Positions 32,012 to 42,114 are shown, counted from the stretch's first letter. The stretch is 64,000 nt of DNA from Naumovozyma dairenensis CBS 421 (GCF_000227115.2 NC_016479.1:1858686-1922685); one strand, 5' to 3'. Notes: generated by a model not told the origin, from the letters alone. Program-made: numbers and translations.

Positions 32012-33154
32012 ATCAAATGGGAAGTCTCAGGTGAAGTACTCTCCTTTTCATTGGCTTTGTTCTTCAATGTATAAAAGATCCTTTTTTTTTAGGTTTTTTG
32101 TCTCCCTTTGACGTTTAAAATACTGCAACATTATTATCCATTAAAGAGGGAAAATTAATAGATTATGACTTTATAAGATTTAGCGTTATACATGAGGTGA
32201 ATTTACTAAGACTTTCCATAACATTTTGTTGTTATACACGATTTGACATATCTAGGAGTATTGCATGAATATTTTTTTCCAGCTAGATATACATGTTAAA
32301 TAAATTCAACTTCCTTTATTAATATGAGAAATTAGTGTAGGAATATCCAATATTGCAGCTAAGTAATATTACAGAAGTTATACTAATAATGCTTGGCTAT
32401 ATAGATCGGATTGGGTTGATCTGTTAGAAAACTGCATAATTTGCCATGTAACTATACCGTATGCTTTCTTATTGTACTTAAAATAGTTCCAGTCACAAAA
32501 ACCAAGCAGTATTATTATTTTTAATAGACAGGGGAAAAGGTTAGGCTGACAGCACAAAGTAATGGCGAAGGATGTTAGCTACTGTAGTAAACGTAGCCTT
32601 CCACTTGACATTCAAATATGTGACTGCGTTAGTTTACCATCATTCCCAAATAGAAAGTGAAATTCTCAAGAATATCTAAAGAGTCTTATTACAAGGTATG
32701 TTGAGTAAAAGACAAATGAATTCTGATTGCTGATCTGTAAAAGAGAATAATAATAGTTTGCATCGAAGCTAATACGAAATAATAATAGTAACAATAATAA
32801 ATACGATCATAACAGTGTACGACGACTAATAAGGGGATGAGAAGGCCAAGTTAGGCCCGCGAGAAGTTGTAAAAAGTAAGTGCTCGAATATGATGGAGAT
32901 CGAATTGATTAATGATAACTATCCTTACCATCATTACCATCATTATCATCATTATTATGTACCTTGCATTACTATGGCTTGTGTCTATGCATCCAGTCAC
33001 GTGCATAGCAACTAACAGTGAGAAAACGCTTAATAGATAGATAGATACATAGTATTAGTAGTAGTATTCGTATTCGTATTAGTATTAATGTGACAAACTT
33101 ACTGTGCAATGAGAAGGGCATTGCAACTCAATAAGATATCATATAAATAAAAAT
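32012..33154. other. Intergenic VAB2 / GIM4; S. cerevisiae has YEA4 here
   Basis: About 1.14 kb between divergent genes. S. cerevisiae has YEA4 between these two; no remnant of it is visible. Imperfect trinucleotide stretches (CATCATTAC-type, 32925-32958) and tetranucleotide GATA units (33030-33045) occur. A GTCACGTG E-box lies at 32996-33003. I see no tRNA or LTR. Confidence 0.5.
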
Positions 33155-33496
33155 ATGGAAACTCAACAACGAGACAATGTGTTCCAATTGAAATACAATG
33201 AATATAAACAAACTTTGGAACAATTACAATCTAAAGTCATCGAATTAGGTAACGATAAAGATGAACATGATATAGTATTAGATACTTTGAAAACTGCTGA
33301 TCCTGAAAGGAAATGTTATAGAATGATTGGTGGTGCTCTTGTAGAAAGTAACGTTAAGACTACGTTACCTATATTGCAAACTAAGAGACAAAATTTACAA
33401 GATGCTGTGAATACAATGAGATCAGAATTGATTAAAATTGCTGAAGAATTTGATAAATGGAAAAAGGATAACAAGATTCAAGTCGTGCAGCAATAA
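33155..33496 (+). CDS. GIM4: Prefoldin subunit 2 (Gim4)
   Basis: A beta-type prefoldin subunit of 113 residues (111 in S. cerevisiae), part of the hexameric chaperone that passes unfolded actin and tubulin to the TRiC/CCT chaperonin. Two coiled-coil helices flank the conserved hairpin DPERKCYRMIGGALVESNVKTTLP, and the end KKDNKIQVV matches the family. The whole protein is one uninterrupted frame. From memory, the S. cerevisiae gene has a short intron near its start; no GTATGT/TACTAAC pair is seen here, so this copy appears intronless. Confidence 0.95.
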   Translation: METQQRDNVFQLKYNEYKQTLEQLQSKVIELGNDKDEHDIVLDTLKTADPERKCYRMIGGALVESNVKTTLPILQTKRQNLQDAVNTMRSELIKIAEEFDKWKKDNKIQVVQQ

Positions 33497-33687
33497 TCTC
33501 CCACATATCCTCTCTTCTCTCGTAGAGTATTCTACACTATCATTCTTCCCATCACTTTCCGTAACGTTACATTCCATATATTTGTAGAATCATGTATCAG
33601 TATATTTTAAAATATAAGATATTATGTATTTTAACGTATCATAAGTTCAATTACGTACATAAATACATACGTGTACATACACAAAAT

Positions 33688-35139
33688 TTACTTCGTTTCT
33701 GTAACTTTCGAACCGCTAGTCAATTTTTTTGTCACTTTCTTCTCTACTTTAGTAGTGGTGGTAGTGGTAACAACAGTAGGAGCAGAAGCAGATGCAACAG
33801 AAGAAGAAGATGGTGATGATGAAGAAGTAGTCAAGAATGTAATGATGAAAATAATCCATGCACCAATAACACTATAAATTGAAGTCAAATAAACCCAAGC
33901 GTTGGTAATTTCCCAACTTCTTGGATATTCATCATTTGCCAAATGACGAATAGATTTAACATCTTCCACTTTAAAAAATGAAAGACCACTTCTTTCATAT
34001 TCCACTGAAAAAGTGAAAACACCATGACGAGTTGGTAATTTAAATGGTCCCGTACTATACAATTGACCACTAACATTATCATTAAACACAACCATTTCAT
34101 CCTTTTTTAAATTCAAACGATAATATGGATCCACTTGTTTCAATTCCAATTGAATATCATCCGCTAAAAATGGTGTCCATTTTTGTTGATGGTCATCCCA
34201 TTCAGTCAATGTCAAATTGAAAATAATCTCGTCATTAACTTTATATTTCAAATCATCATATGAAATCCCATTACTATGAGCATGACCCAAGGAGGCAATC
34301 TTAACTATAGATTTTTCATTAAATGTCCATTTTGTCAATTCTTTAATCAATGATTCATTACTTTCCATATCAAAATTTGAATCATTTAAAAATTCAATAC
34401 TACCGATCCATGATAATCTATTATTCTGTAAATTTTGGAATGATACAATTAAATAATTTTGAGATCCATTGGACCATGAAGTTTTCATCGGACCCTTATC
34501 AAATGATGTTCTTGTGGATCTTAACACTGGGATTATTAAATCACGATTATCAAGGATAGCCACTGATACTCTTGAACCGAATTGGAATTGTTCATTATAA
34601 TCTTGATAAATGTAATTGTTAGTTAAAGCGAGATTAGATGATGGAATGACTAAGTTAGATGAGGATGAGGATGAGGATGATGCTTGGAAATAATCAGTTA
34701 ATGCTTGACCCTTTGGACTTGGATATATACCTAATTGATTCAAAAATAGACGGACAGAATCAGGTACCCCATCAGGAGTAGTCATAGTTAAGATATTACC
34801 AATTTTATTTTCATAGAAGTTCAATAATGAATCTACTGATAATTGTCTATTAATATGTTTCCCCTTAATTGGGAAGATGATTAAATTATTGTATTTTTCA
34901 ATCCAATTGGAATCTAATTGAGATTGTTTACTTGATAAATCTTGGAATTGTAATTGGAACGAACGATCTTTTAATGATTCGAAGAACTTAGAATAATCAT
35001 CTAAATCAATTAATCTATCATCATAAAGAACTAATGTATTAGAGCCTGTTAAACTTCTTGCATTCACCACTTGGAATTGGAATAAATAGAAAAGACTGGA
35101 AATGAAAATAACCAACAATGGATTCATTTTCAACTGCAT
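33688..35139 (-). CDS. WBP1: Wbp1, beta subunit of the oligosaccharyltransferase complex
   Basis: An essential type I ER membrane subunit of oligosaccharyltransferase, which N-glycosylates nascent proteins. 483 residues (430 in S. cerevisiae). A signal peptide spans about 1-27. Family blocks include TLVLYDD-type start (TLVLYDDRLIDL), RLFLNQLGIYPSPKG, VDPYYRL, RHGVFTF and IRHLANDEYPRSWEI. One membrane span lies at about 420-440 (NAWVYLTSIYSVIGAWIIFIITFL). The cytosolic tail is longer than in S. cerevisiae, with Ser, Ala and Thr runs, and ends VTETK rather than a KKXX retrieval signal. An internal Met at position 5 is an alternative start. Confidence 0.95.
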   Translation of the reverse strand: MQLKMNPLLVIFISSLFYLFQFQVVNARSLTGSNTLVLYDDRLIDLDDYSKFFESLKDRSFQLQFQDLSSKQSQLDSNWIEKYNNLIIFPIKGKHINRQLSVDSLLNFYENKIGNILTMTTPDGVPDSVRLFLNQLGIYPSPKGQALTDYFQASSSSSSSSNLVIPSSNLALTNNYIYQDYNEQFQFGSRVSVAILDNRDLIIPVLRSTRTSFDKGPMKTSWSNGSQNYLIVSFQNLQNNRLSWIGSIEFLNDSNFDMESNESLIKELTKWTFNEKSIVKIASLGHAHSNGISYDDLKYKVNDEIIFNLTLTEWDDHQQKWTPFLADDIQLELKQVDPYYRLNLKKDEMVVFNDNVSGQLYSTGPFKLPTRHGVFTFSVEYERSGLSFFKVEDVKSIRHLANDEYPRSWEITNAWVYLTSIYSVIGAWIIFIITFLTTSSSSPSSSSVASASAPTVVTTTTTTKVEKKVTKKLTSGSKVTETK

Positions 35140-35452
35140 TGTTTTTCTGAAGAAGACGTTAGATATATTTAAAATTGCCCAGTTGACCTTCCGTTCCTTT
35201 CGACCGATTTTACCTTGTGTTTCTTTCTTGTCTGTTTGTCTTTATAAATTTGTTCTTTGTCTTAATAATTCTCTCTGTTTAAAGAAATACCACGTTTACG
35301 TTTACGTTTACAATAATTTTCCATATTACAACAAGAAGAAATAGAAGAAGCGTCAGACAAAGAACAAAGAAGATAATGATAATAATGATGATAATTGATG
35401 AGATAATGATCATTTATTTTGTCTTTTAATTTACTAGTAGTTACATTATAAG

Positions 35453-35491
<39 letters not shown>

Positions 35492-35523
35492 GTATTTTTG
35501 TATGAGAAACAGCGAGAACACAC
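35140..35523. other. Intergenic IRC22 / WBP1 with (TA)n tract
   Basis: About 384 bases between two leftward genes. A perfect TA dinucleotide tract runs 35455-35485 in the IRC22 3' region, and GTTTAC repeats lie at 35293-35311. No gene is seen. Confidence 0.55.
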
Positions 35524-36288
35524 CTACTTCTTGTATTGTTCTGGTAACCATTCAGACTTATCTTCTTCAGATGAACCTGCAACAGTCTTGGCAGCTTTCT
35601 TCTTATTCTTCTTCTTAAGGTCTTGAGTGATGGTATTTGGTCTATAAACGAAATAATAATAAGAAGCACCACCAATGATAGCCACTAAGAACAATTCAAC
35701 AGATAAGAATTCAAAACTGAAAAAAGGTAAAGGTGGTTCGACGATTTGGACAAAACTTGGTGGGACTGTAACTTTCATAGTAGGAACTTCTTCGCCAAGT
35801 TCAATTTTAGTAATATCATCATCTGTAATATGAACAATTGGAATCAAATAATATTGACCTTCATCAAGATGGAATTGTAATTGTTGTTGGAAACGAGCAG
35901 TTTCATTGATACCAACTAAGATTGGACCAACTTTACCAACGGTGATGTTAGCAGCCATTTCACCGTTGGGCATGGATAAGATATGACCACCAATACCCAT
36001 GATGGTTATGTTTCTATCTTCATTATTGACAAATGTATAATTTAATGTAGCCAATTCATCATTGTAAAATTCAAGGAATTCAGATTTATCAGCATCTAAT
36101 CTTTCATTAATTTCGTAAGTGATATTCAAGTTAATGGTGTTTTGTTGTGATGGTGGTACAACTTCTTGCTTTTCATTGTCAAGAATGATATCGGATGGAT
36201 CAATAGCATCTTCAACATCTTGTGCCACAGATAACTTGACGGCACTCATTAAGGACAAACATGTTGTCAAAACCAAATTCAATCTCAT
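35524..36288 (-). CDS. IRC22: Irc22, ER membrane protein resembling TRAP-alpha
   Basis: A 254-residue ER protein matching Irc22 (YEL001C). A signal peptide spans about 1-22, followed by an acidic stretch. The lumenal beta-domain shows the block NYTFVNNEDRNITIMGIGG and sequons at NIT positions. One membrane span is near 195-217 (SVELFLVAIIGGASYYYFVY). The cytosolic tail is basic (KKKNKKKAAK), ending EWLPEQYKK, almost identical to the S. cerevisiae end. The fold resembles the alpha subunit of the translocon-associated protein complex; the role in yeast is poorly defined. It pairs with WBP1 as on S. cerevisiae chromosome V. Confidence 0.93.
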   Translation of the reverse strand: MRLNLVLTTCLSLMSAVKLSVAQDVEDAIDPSDIILDNEKQEVVPPSQQNTINLNITYEINERLDADKSEFLEFYNDELATLNYTFVNNEDRNITIMGIGGHILSMPNGEMAANITVGKVGPILVGINETARFQQQLQFHLDEGQYYLIPIVHITDDDITKIELGEEVPTMKVTVPPSFVQIVEPPLPFFSFEFLSVELFLVAIIGGASYYYFVYRPNTITQDLKKKNKKKAAKTVAGSSEEDKSEWLPEQYKK

Positions 36289-36967
36289 CTTTTTTATGTA
36301 ATTGTTGTTTGCCTTTCTTGAATCAAATGATATTCGAATGAGAGAATGTATATATCTATATATCTATGTAACCTTTCATTTATATAATGTTTCTGTTTGC
36401 ATTGTTCATGGAATTGGGAAGTTGTGTTATAAATAAATGACAATGCTACGTGTCAATAAGCAAAGGGAAGTAAATCATATTGAAACTACAATGGACAAGA
36501 ATACATAGAAGAGAAAGACTTCACATTCCACAGTTCTACGTACGTAGATTGTATTTATCTGATCTGGATGAGGAAGAGGAGTCGTAATATAAAAAGTCTG
36601 TACATACATGATGCTTTTATCAGCAGTTAAAATATATGCTGCCATAATTATATACAAATGTACAAATCTATAGCACCCACACAGAGAGTTGTGATTAAAT
36701 AAAACTTAGTCTGGATTGTCTATTCAATCATGGGAGTTCCCAACAATCCACGGCAGTCTCTTCATTGATTGATTCATTCATTCATCCATTCATTCTTATT
36801 GTGACAGTTGACGGTTCAAGCACAATTGAATGACCTTTCAATATAATAACAAACATTTCAGACATTAAGATGAAAAATTATATTACAAACAGTAGCAGGA
36901 TATGCAAACAGAACAGAAGATAACAAAAGTAGGCTAGAATATATATCCAGGTACATAGAGAACAACA
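36289..36967. other. Divergent intergenic at the ancestral centromere position; no point CEN seen
   Basis: In S. cerevisiae CEN5 lies between IRC22 (YEL001C) and the gene group starting MNN1 (YER001W) and reaching YND1 (YER005W). Here IRC22 and YND1 are direct neighbours. I searched by eye on both strands for CDEI (RTCACRTG), an 80-90 base almost pure AT CDEII and a CDEIII with central CCG, and found none. Features seen: tandem ATTCATTC-type repeats (36762-36796) and a TACGTACGTA run near 36537-36546. Confidence 0.6.
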
Positions 36968-38922
36968 ATGTCTGTTAACGAGGATGCAAACGATAGATAT
37001 GGGATTGTCATCGACGCAGGTTCCTCTGGTTCAAGACTTCATATCTACAAATGGACAGATCCAAACTCATTAACTGCTACAACAAATGATCCATCGATAT
37101 TGCAATCTGTACCACAAATTTATCAACGAAGAGACTGGAATCACAAAATAACACCAGGTCTATCGTCCTTCGAGAACAAACCACATAAAGCATACAAAGA
37201 TCACATCAAACCATTACTAGATCATGCCAAGAAAATCATACCCACAAACAAACAAAAGGAAACACCCATTTTCATTCAAGCTACAGCAGGAATGAGGCTT
37301 CTACCAACGAGAAAGCAATCCAAAATAATTGAATCATTATGTAAGCAAATCAAACAAAAATCATCCAATTTCTTAATGCAAAATGATTGTTCTCAACAAA
37401 TTCAAGTCATTGATGGTGAAACCGAGGGAATTTACGGTTGGTTAAGTTTGAATTATCTATCTGGTCATTTCAATAACTTCAACCCTCAAGATTCATCTCA
37501 TTTCACTTTTGGATTCATGGATATGGGTGGTGCTTCTACTCAAATTGCGTTCATGCCCAGTGACCCGAAGGAAATTGCAACTCATCATGATGATATTAAT
37601 AGTGTAATCTTGAAAAGTAACAATGGTGATGTACAACAATGGGATGTGTTCGTCTCAACGTGGTTGGGCTTTGGCGCCAACCAAGCTAGGAAACGATATT
37701 TGATTCAATTAATTAATAGTTTACCCGAGAATACTAATGATTATGATGATGATGATTTCCATACTAAGAAATTGTTGGATCCTTGTATGCCCACTGGTTA
37801 TGAGTATAAATTTAAATATAAAGGTGAAAAATTTAAATTTATTGGGTCAGGGAACTATGATCAATGTACTAAATCTATTTATCCATTATTATTGAAAAAT
37901 TTACCTTGTGAAGATGAACCTTGTTTGTTTAATGGGGTTCATACACCAAAGATTGATTATGATGTGGATAAATTTATTGGAATTTCAGAATATTGGTATA
38001 CAGCAAATGATATATTTAAATTAGGTGGTACTTATAATTTCAAAGAATTTGATTCAAACGTTAAACAATTTTGTGAATTAGATTGGGAAACAATGAAAAA
38101 AAATAATGTTAATGGGAAATATAACGATATTCCTGATGAATTCTTGGCAGCTTCATGTTTTAAAGCTAATTGGGTTTTAAACGTTTTGCATGAGGGGTTT
38201 AATTTACCTAAAATTGATAATAATGATATTAAGTCGAGTATTGAAGAAAAACAAAATGAATTACCTCCAATGTTTCAAAGTTTAGAGAAAGTTGATGAAA
38301 AGGAATTATCATGGACATTAGGTAGAATTTTATTATATGCCTCAGGAAGTGTCATGTTAGGTGATAAATCAATTAAAGTTGGAATAAATCCAACAGAAAA
38401 TGAAGTTGAAAAATTTGGTAAGAAATTCATCCTTGGAAATATATCAGATATTTCAAATACAACATTATCAAACATATCTATTCATTTTTTCAGAAATTTA
38501 ATAATTTTACTCATATTGTTTTTCATTGTGTTCCATTTAATTCAAGGCAAGAAGAGAAATTCTTTTAATGTCATGGATTCGTTGGAAGAACTCCGTAGAT
38601 TTTTCAAAATTTTATTGTACAAGATGGGAAATCTATTACGTTCAAGTTGTAGAACATACGTGATGAATAATCACTGGGTACCTTTTAGTGCCAGTGATAG
38701 TGATTTTGTACAATCAAGGTTGGAAGAAGGTGTTTTGTACAATAATACAAGAAATAATAATAATAACAATAATAATAATAATAATAATAACAATAATAGC
38801 TCTTTCATTCCAAAATCTGAACATGAAAGAAGAACCAAAAACCTTGTAAATAAAGTTTACAATGAAGACCAAGGAGAATTACTAAACTTTAGAAGTAAAA
38901 GTGCATCGAATTTAACAAATCC

Positions 38923-38961
<39 letters not shown>

Positions 38962-39193
38962 CGGTAATACTAATGATAATGAAGAAGGATCGATATTCAA
39001 CGGCCCTCAAAAGAATGAAAGAATGTTTTCCTCAGTACGAACAAGTCCAATGCCATTAAATACTTTACATAATAATGTTACAAATGGAAACGATGGTAAT
39101 ATGAACGATAATAAACATAATAAACAAAATAGATGGACGCCGAAAAGTCCAGCTTTCCCAATGACAGATTTTTCAAAATTTAAAGATCGTTAA
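36968..39193 (+). CDS. YND1: Ynd1, Golgi apyrase (nucleoside di-/triphosphatase)
   Basis: A Golgi membrane apyrase that hydrolyses GDP/UDP released in glycosylation, allowing exchange for fresh nucleotide sugars. Apyrase regions are visible: ACR1 IVIDAGSSGSRLHIYKW (13-29), ACR2 IQATAGMRLLP (103-113), ACR3 DGETEGIYGW (149-158) and ACR4 FMDMGGASTQIAF (183-195). One membrane span lies at about 506-526 (FFRNLIILLILFFIVFHLIQ). The cytosolic tail carries two long Asn runs encoded by AAT/AAC repeats (38754-38803, 38923-38960), making the protein 741 residues against 630 in S. cerevisiae. Confidence 0.95.
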
Positions 39194-39437
39194 GCAAATA
39201 AATTGCTGGCTAGGCCCATATGCATGGATACCGAGGAGGGGGGAGCTTCCTTCAAAAAATTTTACATATACTATAGACATTTTACAATGTACTTACAATG
39301 GTCATACAAAAAATGGATACTTTTAATTATGTATAGCATCTTTGTTAGTCTGCAATATATATATATATATAAATATATCATCGACAATACTATACACCCT
39401 TCCATGCTACGATAGGATATCTATTTACTAACGATAT

Positions 39438-39767
39438 TGTGTGAGTGAATCAATATATGTAGCCCGGATCAACCTCTTCAATTGAATCGTGGTGTGGAAT
39501 ATATAAGTGGACCTTGTAATGAGATAGACGACTAAAAAGATTCTCATTGAATACATAAATAAACTAAACAATAAAATAGCTTACGACAAATAGATATAGT
39601 GAATAAGCCGTATACATTATTAAATAATGGTTACATAATCAATACACAACATCAACATCAACATCAACATTATGAACAACAACAACGACACTCAAGACGA
39701 CTCTGATAACTTTCAGGTAAACGAACAAAGAGACACCCCGTGGCTCTAGTGCCGAAGCAGCACATAT
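39438..39767 (+). mobile_element. Degenerate LTR/gag-start relic, copy 1 (putative Ty1/copia)
   Basis: A segment of about 330 bases that aligns with 54931-55281. Shared blocks in the same order: TGTGT start, TATATAAGTGGAC (TATA region, 39500-39512), GTATACATTATTAA (39610-39623), an ATG followed by a frame encoding MNNNNDTQDDSDN, and CCCCGTGGCTCTA near 39737-39749. In the other copy the frame continues through the matching PVAL block; here it stops at TAG, so it is broken. A promoter plus a short gag start inside about 340 bases is the design of Ty1-type LTRs. No pol sequence is present. Family assignment is inference. Confidence 0.5.
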
Positions 39768-39822
39768 GATATGATATGATATGATATGATATGATATGAT
39801 ATGATATGGTATGATATGATAT
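39764..39822. repeat. Pentanucleotide array (GATAT)n
   Basis: About twelve units of ATATG/GATAT with one G substitution, starting where the LTR-like relic ends. The five bases just before the relic (39433-39437) are also GATAT, so the array could have grown from a target-site duplication; this is speculation. Confidence 0.85.
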
Positions 39823-39948
39823 ATATTCTATCGTAATATATATATAATTGTGACAGACATCTTTAATTTCTTCCTTCTTTTGTGACACAATGGTATATAT
39901 TGGGTGTCTGGGTTCCCTTTTTCCACAGATCATCTCATACGGCAGAAG

Positions 39949-39969
39949 TGAAAAATTTTGCGATGAGAT
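39949..39969 (+). promoter_or_regulatory. RRPE-PAC composite element (NUG1)
   Basis: TGAAAAATTTT (39949-39959) runs directly into GCGATGAGAT (39960-39969), both perfect consensus matches, about 205-225 bases upstream of NUG1. NUG1 is a 60S biogenesis factor, so it belongs to the regulon these elements mark. Confidence 0.85.
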
Positions 39970-39988
39970 GAAATAAATCAAAAAACCA

Positions 39989-40020
39989 GATGAGATGAGA
40001 TGAGATGAGATGAGATGAGA
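39989..40020. repeat. Pentanucleotide array (GATGA)n in the NUG1 promoter
   Basis: Six and a half perfect units of GATGA, giving six overlapping copies of GATGAG, the core of the PAC element found 20 bases upstream. It could be a neutral microsatellite or a reservoir of weak binding sites. Confidence 0.85.
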
Positions 40021-40172
40021 CTGAGAAGAGCTCTTGTAATTAATAGCCAAAAAATTGAATAAAATTTGGGTAAACAATACATATAATACAGTTTTATATT
40101 GTTGTTAGAGATATTCTTTTGTAGATTATATTCTCAATATATAGTGTAGCTAAGCCAACAAATTTCGAAGAG

Positions 40173-41774
40173 ATGAGGGTAAGAAAGCGTACATCCAAGA
40201 GAACTTCCACTCGTATGAGAGAAGGTATTAAAAAGAAGGCTAATGCTCAACATAGAAAGGAAAGAAAGAAGGCTAAGACTGATCCAACATGGAAATCAAG
40301 AGGTAAGAAGGATCCAGGTATCCCAGCAAATTTCCCATACAAGGCTAAAATCTTAGAAGAAATTGAAGCCAAGAAATTGAAAGATTTAGAAGAAAAACAA
40401 TTACAAAAACAACAACGTCTACTAGCTAAACAAGAAGCATTGAGATTGGCACAAATGAATGGCCAGATGGTTGACGAAAGTGCATTACCTGATGATGATG
40501 AAAATGGATTAGCTGCCTTAGTCGAATCAGCTCAACATGCAGCACAAGAGTATAATAATAATCAGGGTTCCGGGAATAACAATTCCGTCAGTACTCAAGA
40601 TGATTTAGAAGTCGTTGATTATGATATTGACTTCTATGGATCCAATGATGATGACGATGAAGGTGAAAGTGAACTAGAAAAATCAAGAAAAGCTTACGAT
40701 AAGATTTTCAAATCAGTCATCGACGCATCTGATGTTATCCTATATGTTCTTGATGCAAGAGACCCAGAAGGTACAAGATCAAGAAAAGTGGAACAAGCTG
40801 TCTTACAAAGTCAAGGTAAGAGATTGATTTTGATTTTGAATAAAGTTGATTTGGTCCCACCATACGTTTTAGAACAATGGTTAAACGTTTTGAAATCCAG
40901 TTTCCCAACAATCCCATTAAGAGCTTCTCCAGGTGCTACAAATGGTACATCTTTTAATAAAAAATTGACACAAACTGTTACTGCAAGCGCACTTTTGGAA
41001 GCTTTGAAAACATATTCTCATAACAGTAATTTAAAGAGATCTATCGTTGTTGGTGTCATTGGTTATCCAAACGTGGGTAAATCCTCAGTTATCAATGCCA
41101 TTACGGCTCGTCGTGGAAGTCATACTAAAGCTTGTCCCGTAGGTAACCAAGCTGGTGTTACTACATCATTAAGAGAAGTTAAAGTTGATAATAAATTGAA
41201 AATTCTAGATTCTCCAGGTATTTGTTTCCCAAGTGAAACCTCTACGAAGAAGAGTAAAGTGGAACATGAAGCTGAATTAACTTTATTGAATGCATTACCA
41301 TCTAAATATATCGTGGATCCATATCCAGCTGTCTTAATGTTAGTAAAAAGACTATCACAAAATGATGAAATGACTGAAAGCTTTAAGAAATTATACGATC
41401 TACCACCAATCCCAGCTAATGATGCTGATACATTTACTAAACATTTCTTGATTCATATTGCTCGGAAAAGAGGAAGATTAGGTAAAGGTGGTATTCCAAA
41501 CTTAGCCAGTGCAGGTTTATCTGTCCTAAACGATTGGAGAGATGGTAAGATTCTTGGGTGGGTGTTACCAAATGCATCAAAGACATCATCAACAGAACTA
41601 CAAGAAGCTCAACAACAAACTATTGGTACTGGTATATCGCAAGCTCCTGCAAAGGAACAAGAACAAACTAGTATTGTTTCTGAATGGTCAAAGGAATTCG
41701 ATCTTGATGGTTTGTTTTCCTCTTTGGATAATGTTATTAGTTCCCAAAACGCTGATACTGAAATGGACGCTTAA
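40173..41774 (+). CDS. NUG1: Nug1, nucle(ol)ar GTPase for 60S assembly and export
   Basis: A circularly permuted GTPase of the YlqF/NUG family (533 residues; 520 in S. cerevisiae) that acts with Dbp10 on pre-60S particles. The basic N terminus (MRVRKRTSKRTSTRMREGIKKK) binds RNA. A coiled, Lys/Glu/Gln-rich region and an acidic stretch follow. The G motifs are permuted as in the family: G4 NKVD near 222, then G1 GYPNVGKSS near 296, then G3 DSPGI near 345. The C terminus is Gln/Ser-rich and acidic. RRPE and PAC lie upstream. Confidence 0.96.
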   Translation: MRVRKRTSKRTSTRMREGIKKKANAQHRKERKKAKTDPTWKSRGKKDPGIPANFPYKAKILEEIEAKKLKDLEEKQLQKQQRLLAKQEALRLAQMNGQMVDESALPDDDENGLAALVESAQHAAQEYNNNQGSGNNNSVSTQDDLEVVDYDIDFYGSNDDDDEGESELEKSRKAYDKIFKSVIDASDVILYVLDARDPEGTRSRKVEQAVLQSQGKRLILILNKVDLVPPYVLEQWLNVLKSSFPTIPLRASPGATNGTSFNKKLTQTVTASALLEALKTYSHNSNLKRSIVVGVIGYPNVGKSSVINAITARRGSHTKACPVGNQAGVTTSLREVKVDNKLKILDSPGICFPSETSTKKSKVEHEAELTLLNALPSKYIVDPYPAVLMLVKRLSQNDEMTESFKKLYDLPPIPANDADTFTKHFLIHIARKRGRLGKGGIPNLASAGLSVLNDWRDGKILGWVLPNASKTSSTELQEAQQQTIGTGISQAPAKEQEQTSIVSEWSKEFDLDGLFSSLDNVISSQNADTEMDA

Positions 41775-42114
41775 TAAAGAAATAAGTGTCTTTTCTCTCA
41801 AGTTAAAAGAGGAAACATAAAAAAAATCACTGTATATTATTGTCTTACAAAAAAAAAAAATAACCTCCCATCTTCGCTCATATATATAAAGAAATTATAC
41901 CAATCTATAATTATTTATTCTTCTCATATTTTATTTGTTTCTCTTCTTTACATTTTTACGTAGATTTTATTTCAAGTGGAGTGAGAAATTACCATCATGG
42001 ATGGTAATTTCAGAAGAATAACTCTTGAATTATTTTAGTAGATTTGCAATAAAAAGGAGTAAAGCGCTATATGTGATATATATATATATATATATGAAAA
42101 GCTATGCATTTTAA
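41775..42114. other. Convergent intergenic NUG1 / TMA20
   Basis: About 340 bases with both terminators: a poly-A tract at 41849-41860 and TA runs near 41880 and 42078-42094. An inverted repeat ACCATCATGG/ATGGTAAT lies near 41991-42007. No gene is seen. Confidence 0.5.

Larger units (their letters stand above)
39194..40172. other. Intergenic YND1 / NUG1: LTR-like relic and microsatellites
   Basis: About 980 bases containing, in order, the YND1 3' end, a degenerate LTR/gag-like relic (39438-39767), a GATAT array (39764-39822), the NUG1 RRPE-PAC pair (39949-39969), and a GATGA array (39989-40020). Parts are described separately. Confidence 0.6.

Noticed and set aside
39670..40077. 135-codon minus-strand frame
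   Set aside because: Its repetitive Ser-His-Ile and Tyr-His stretches are translations of the two pentanucleotide arrays.
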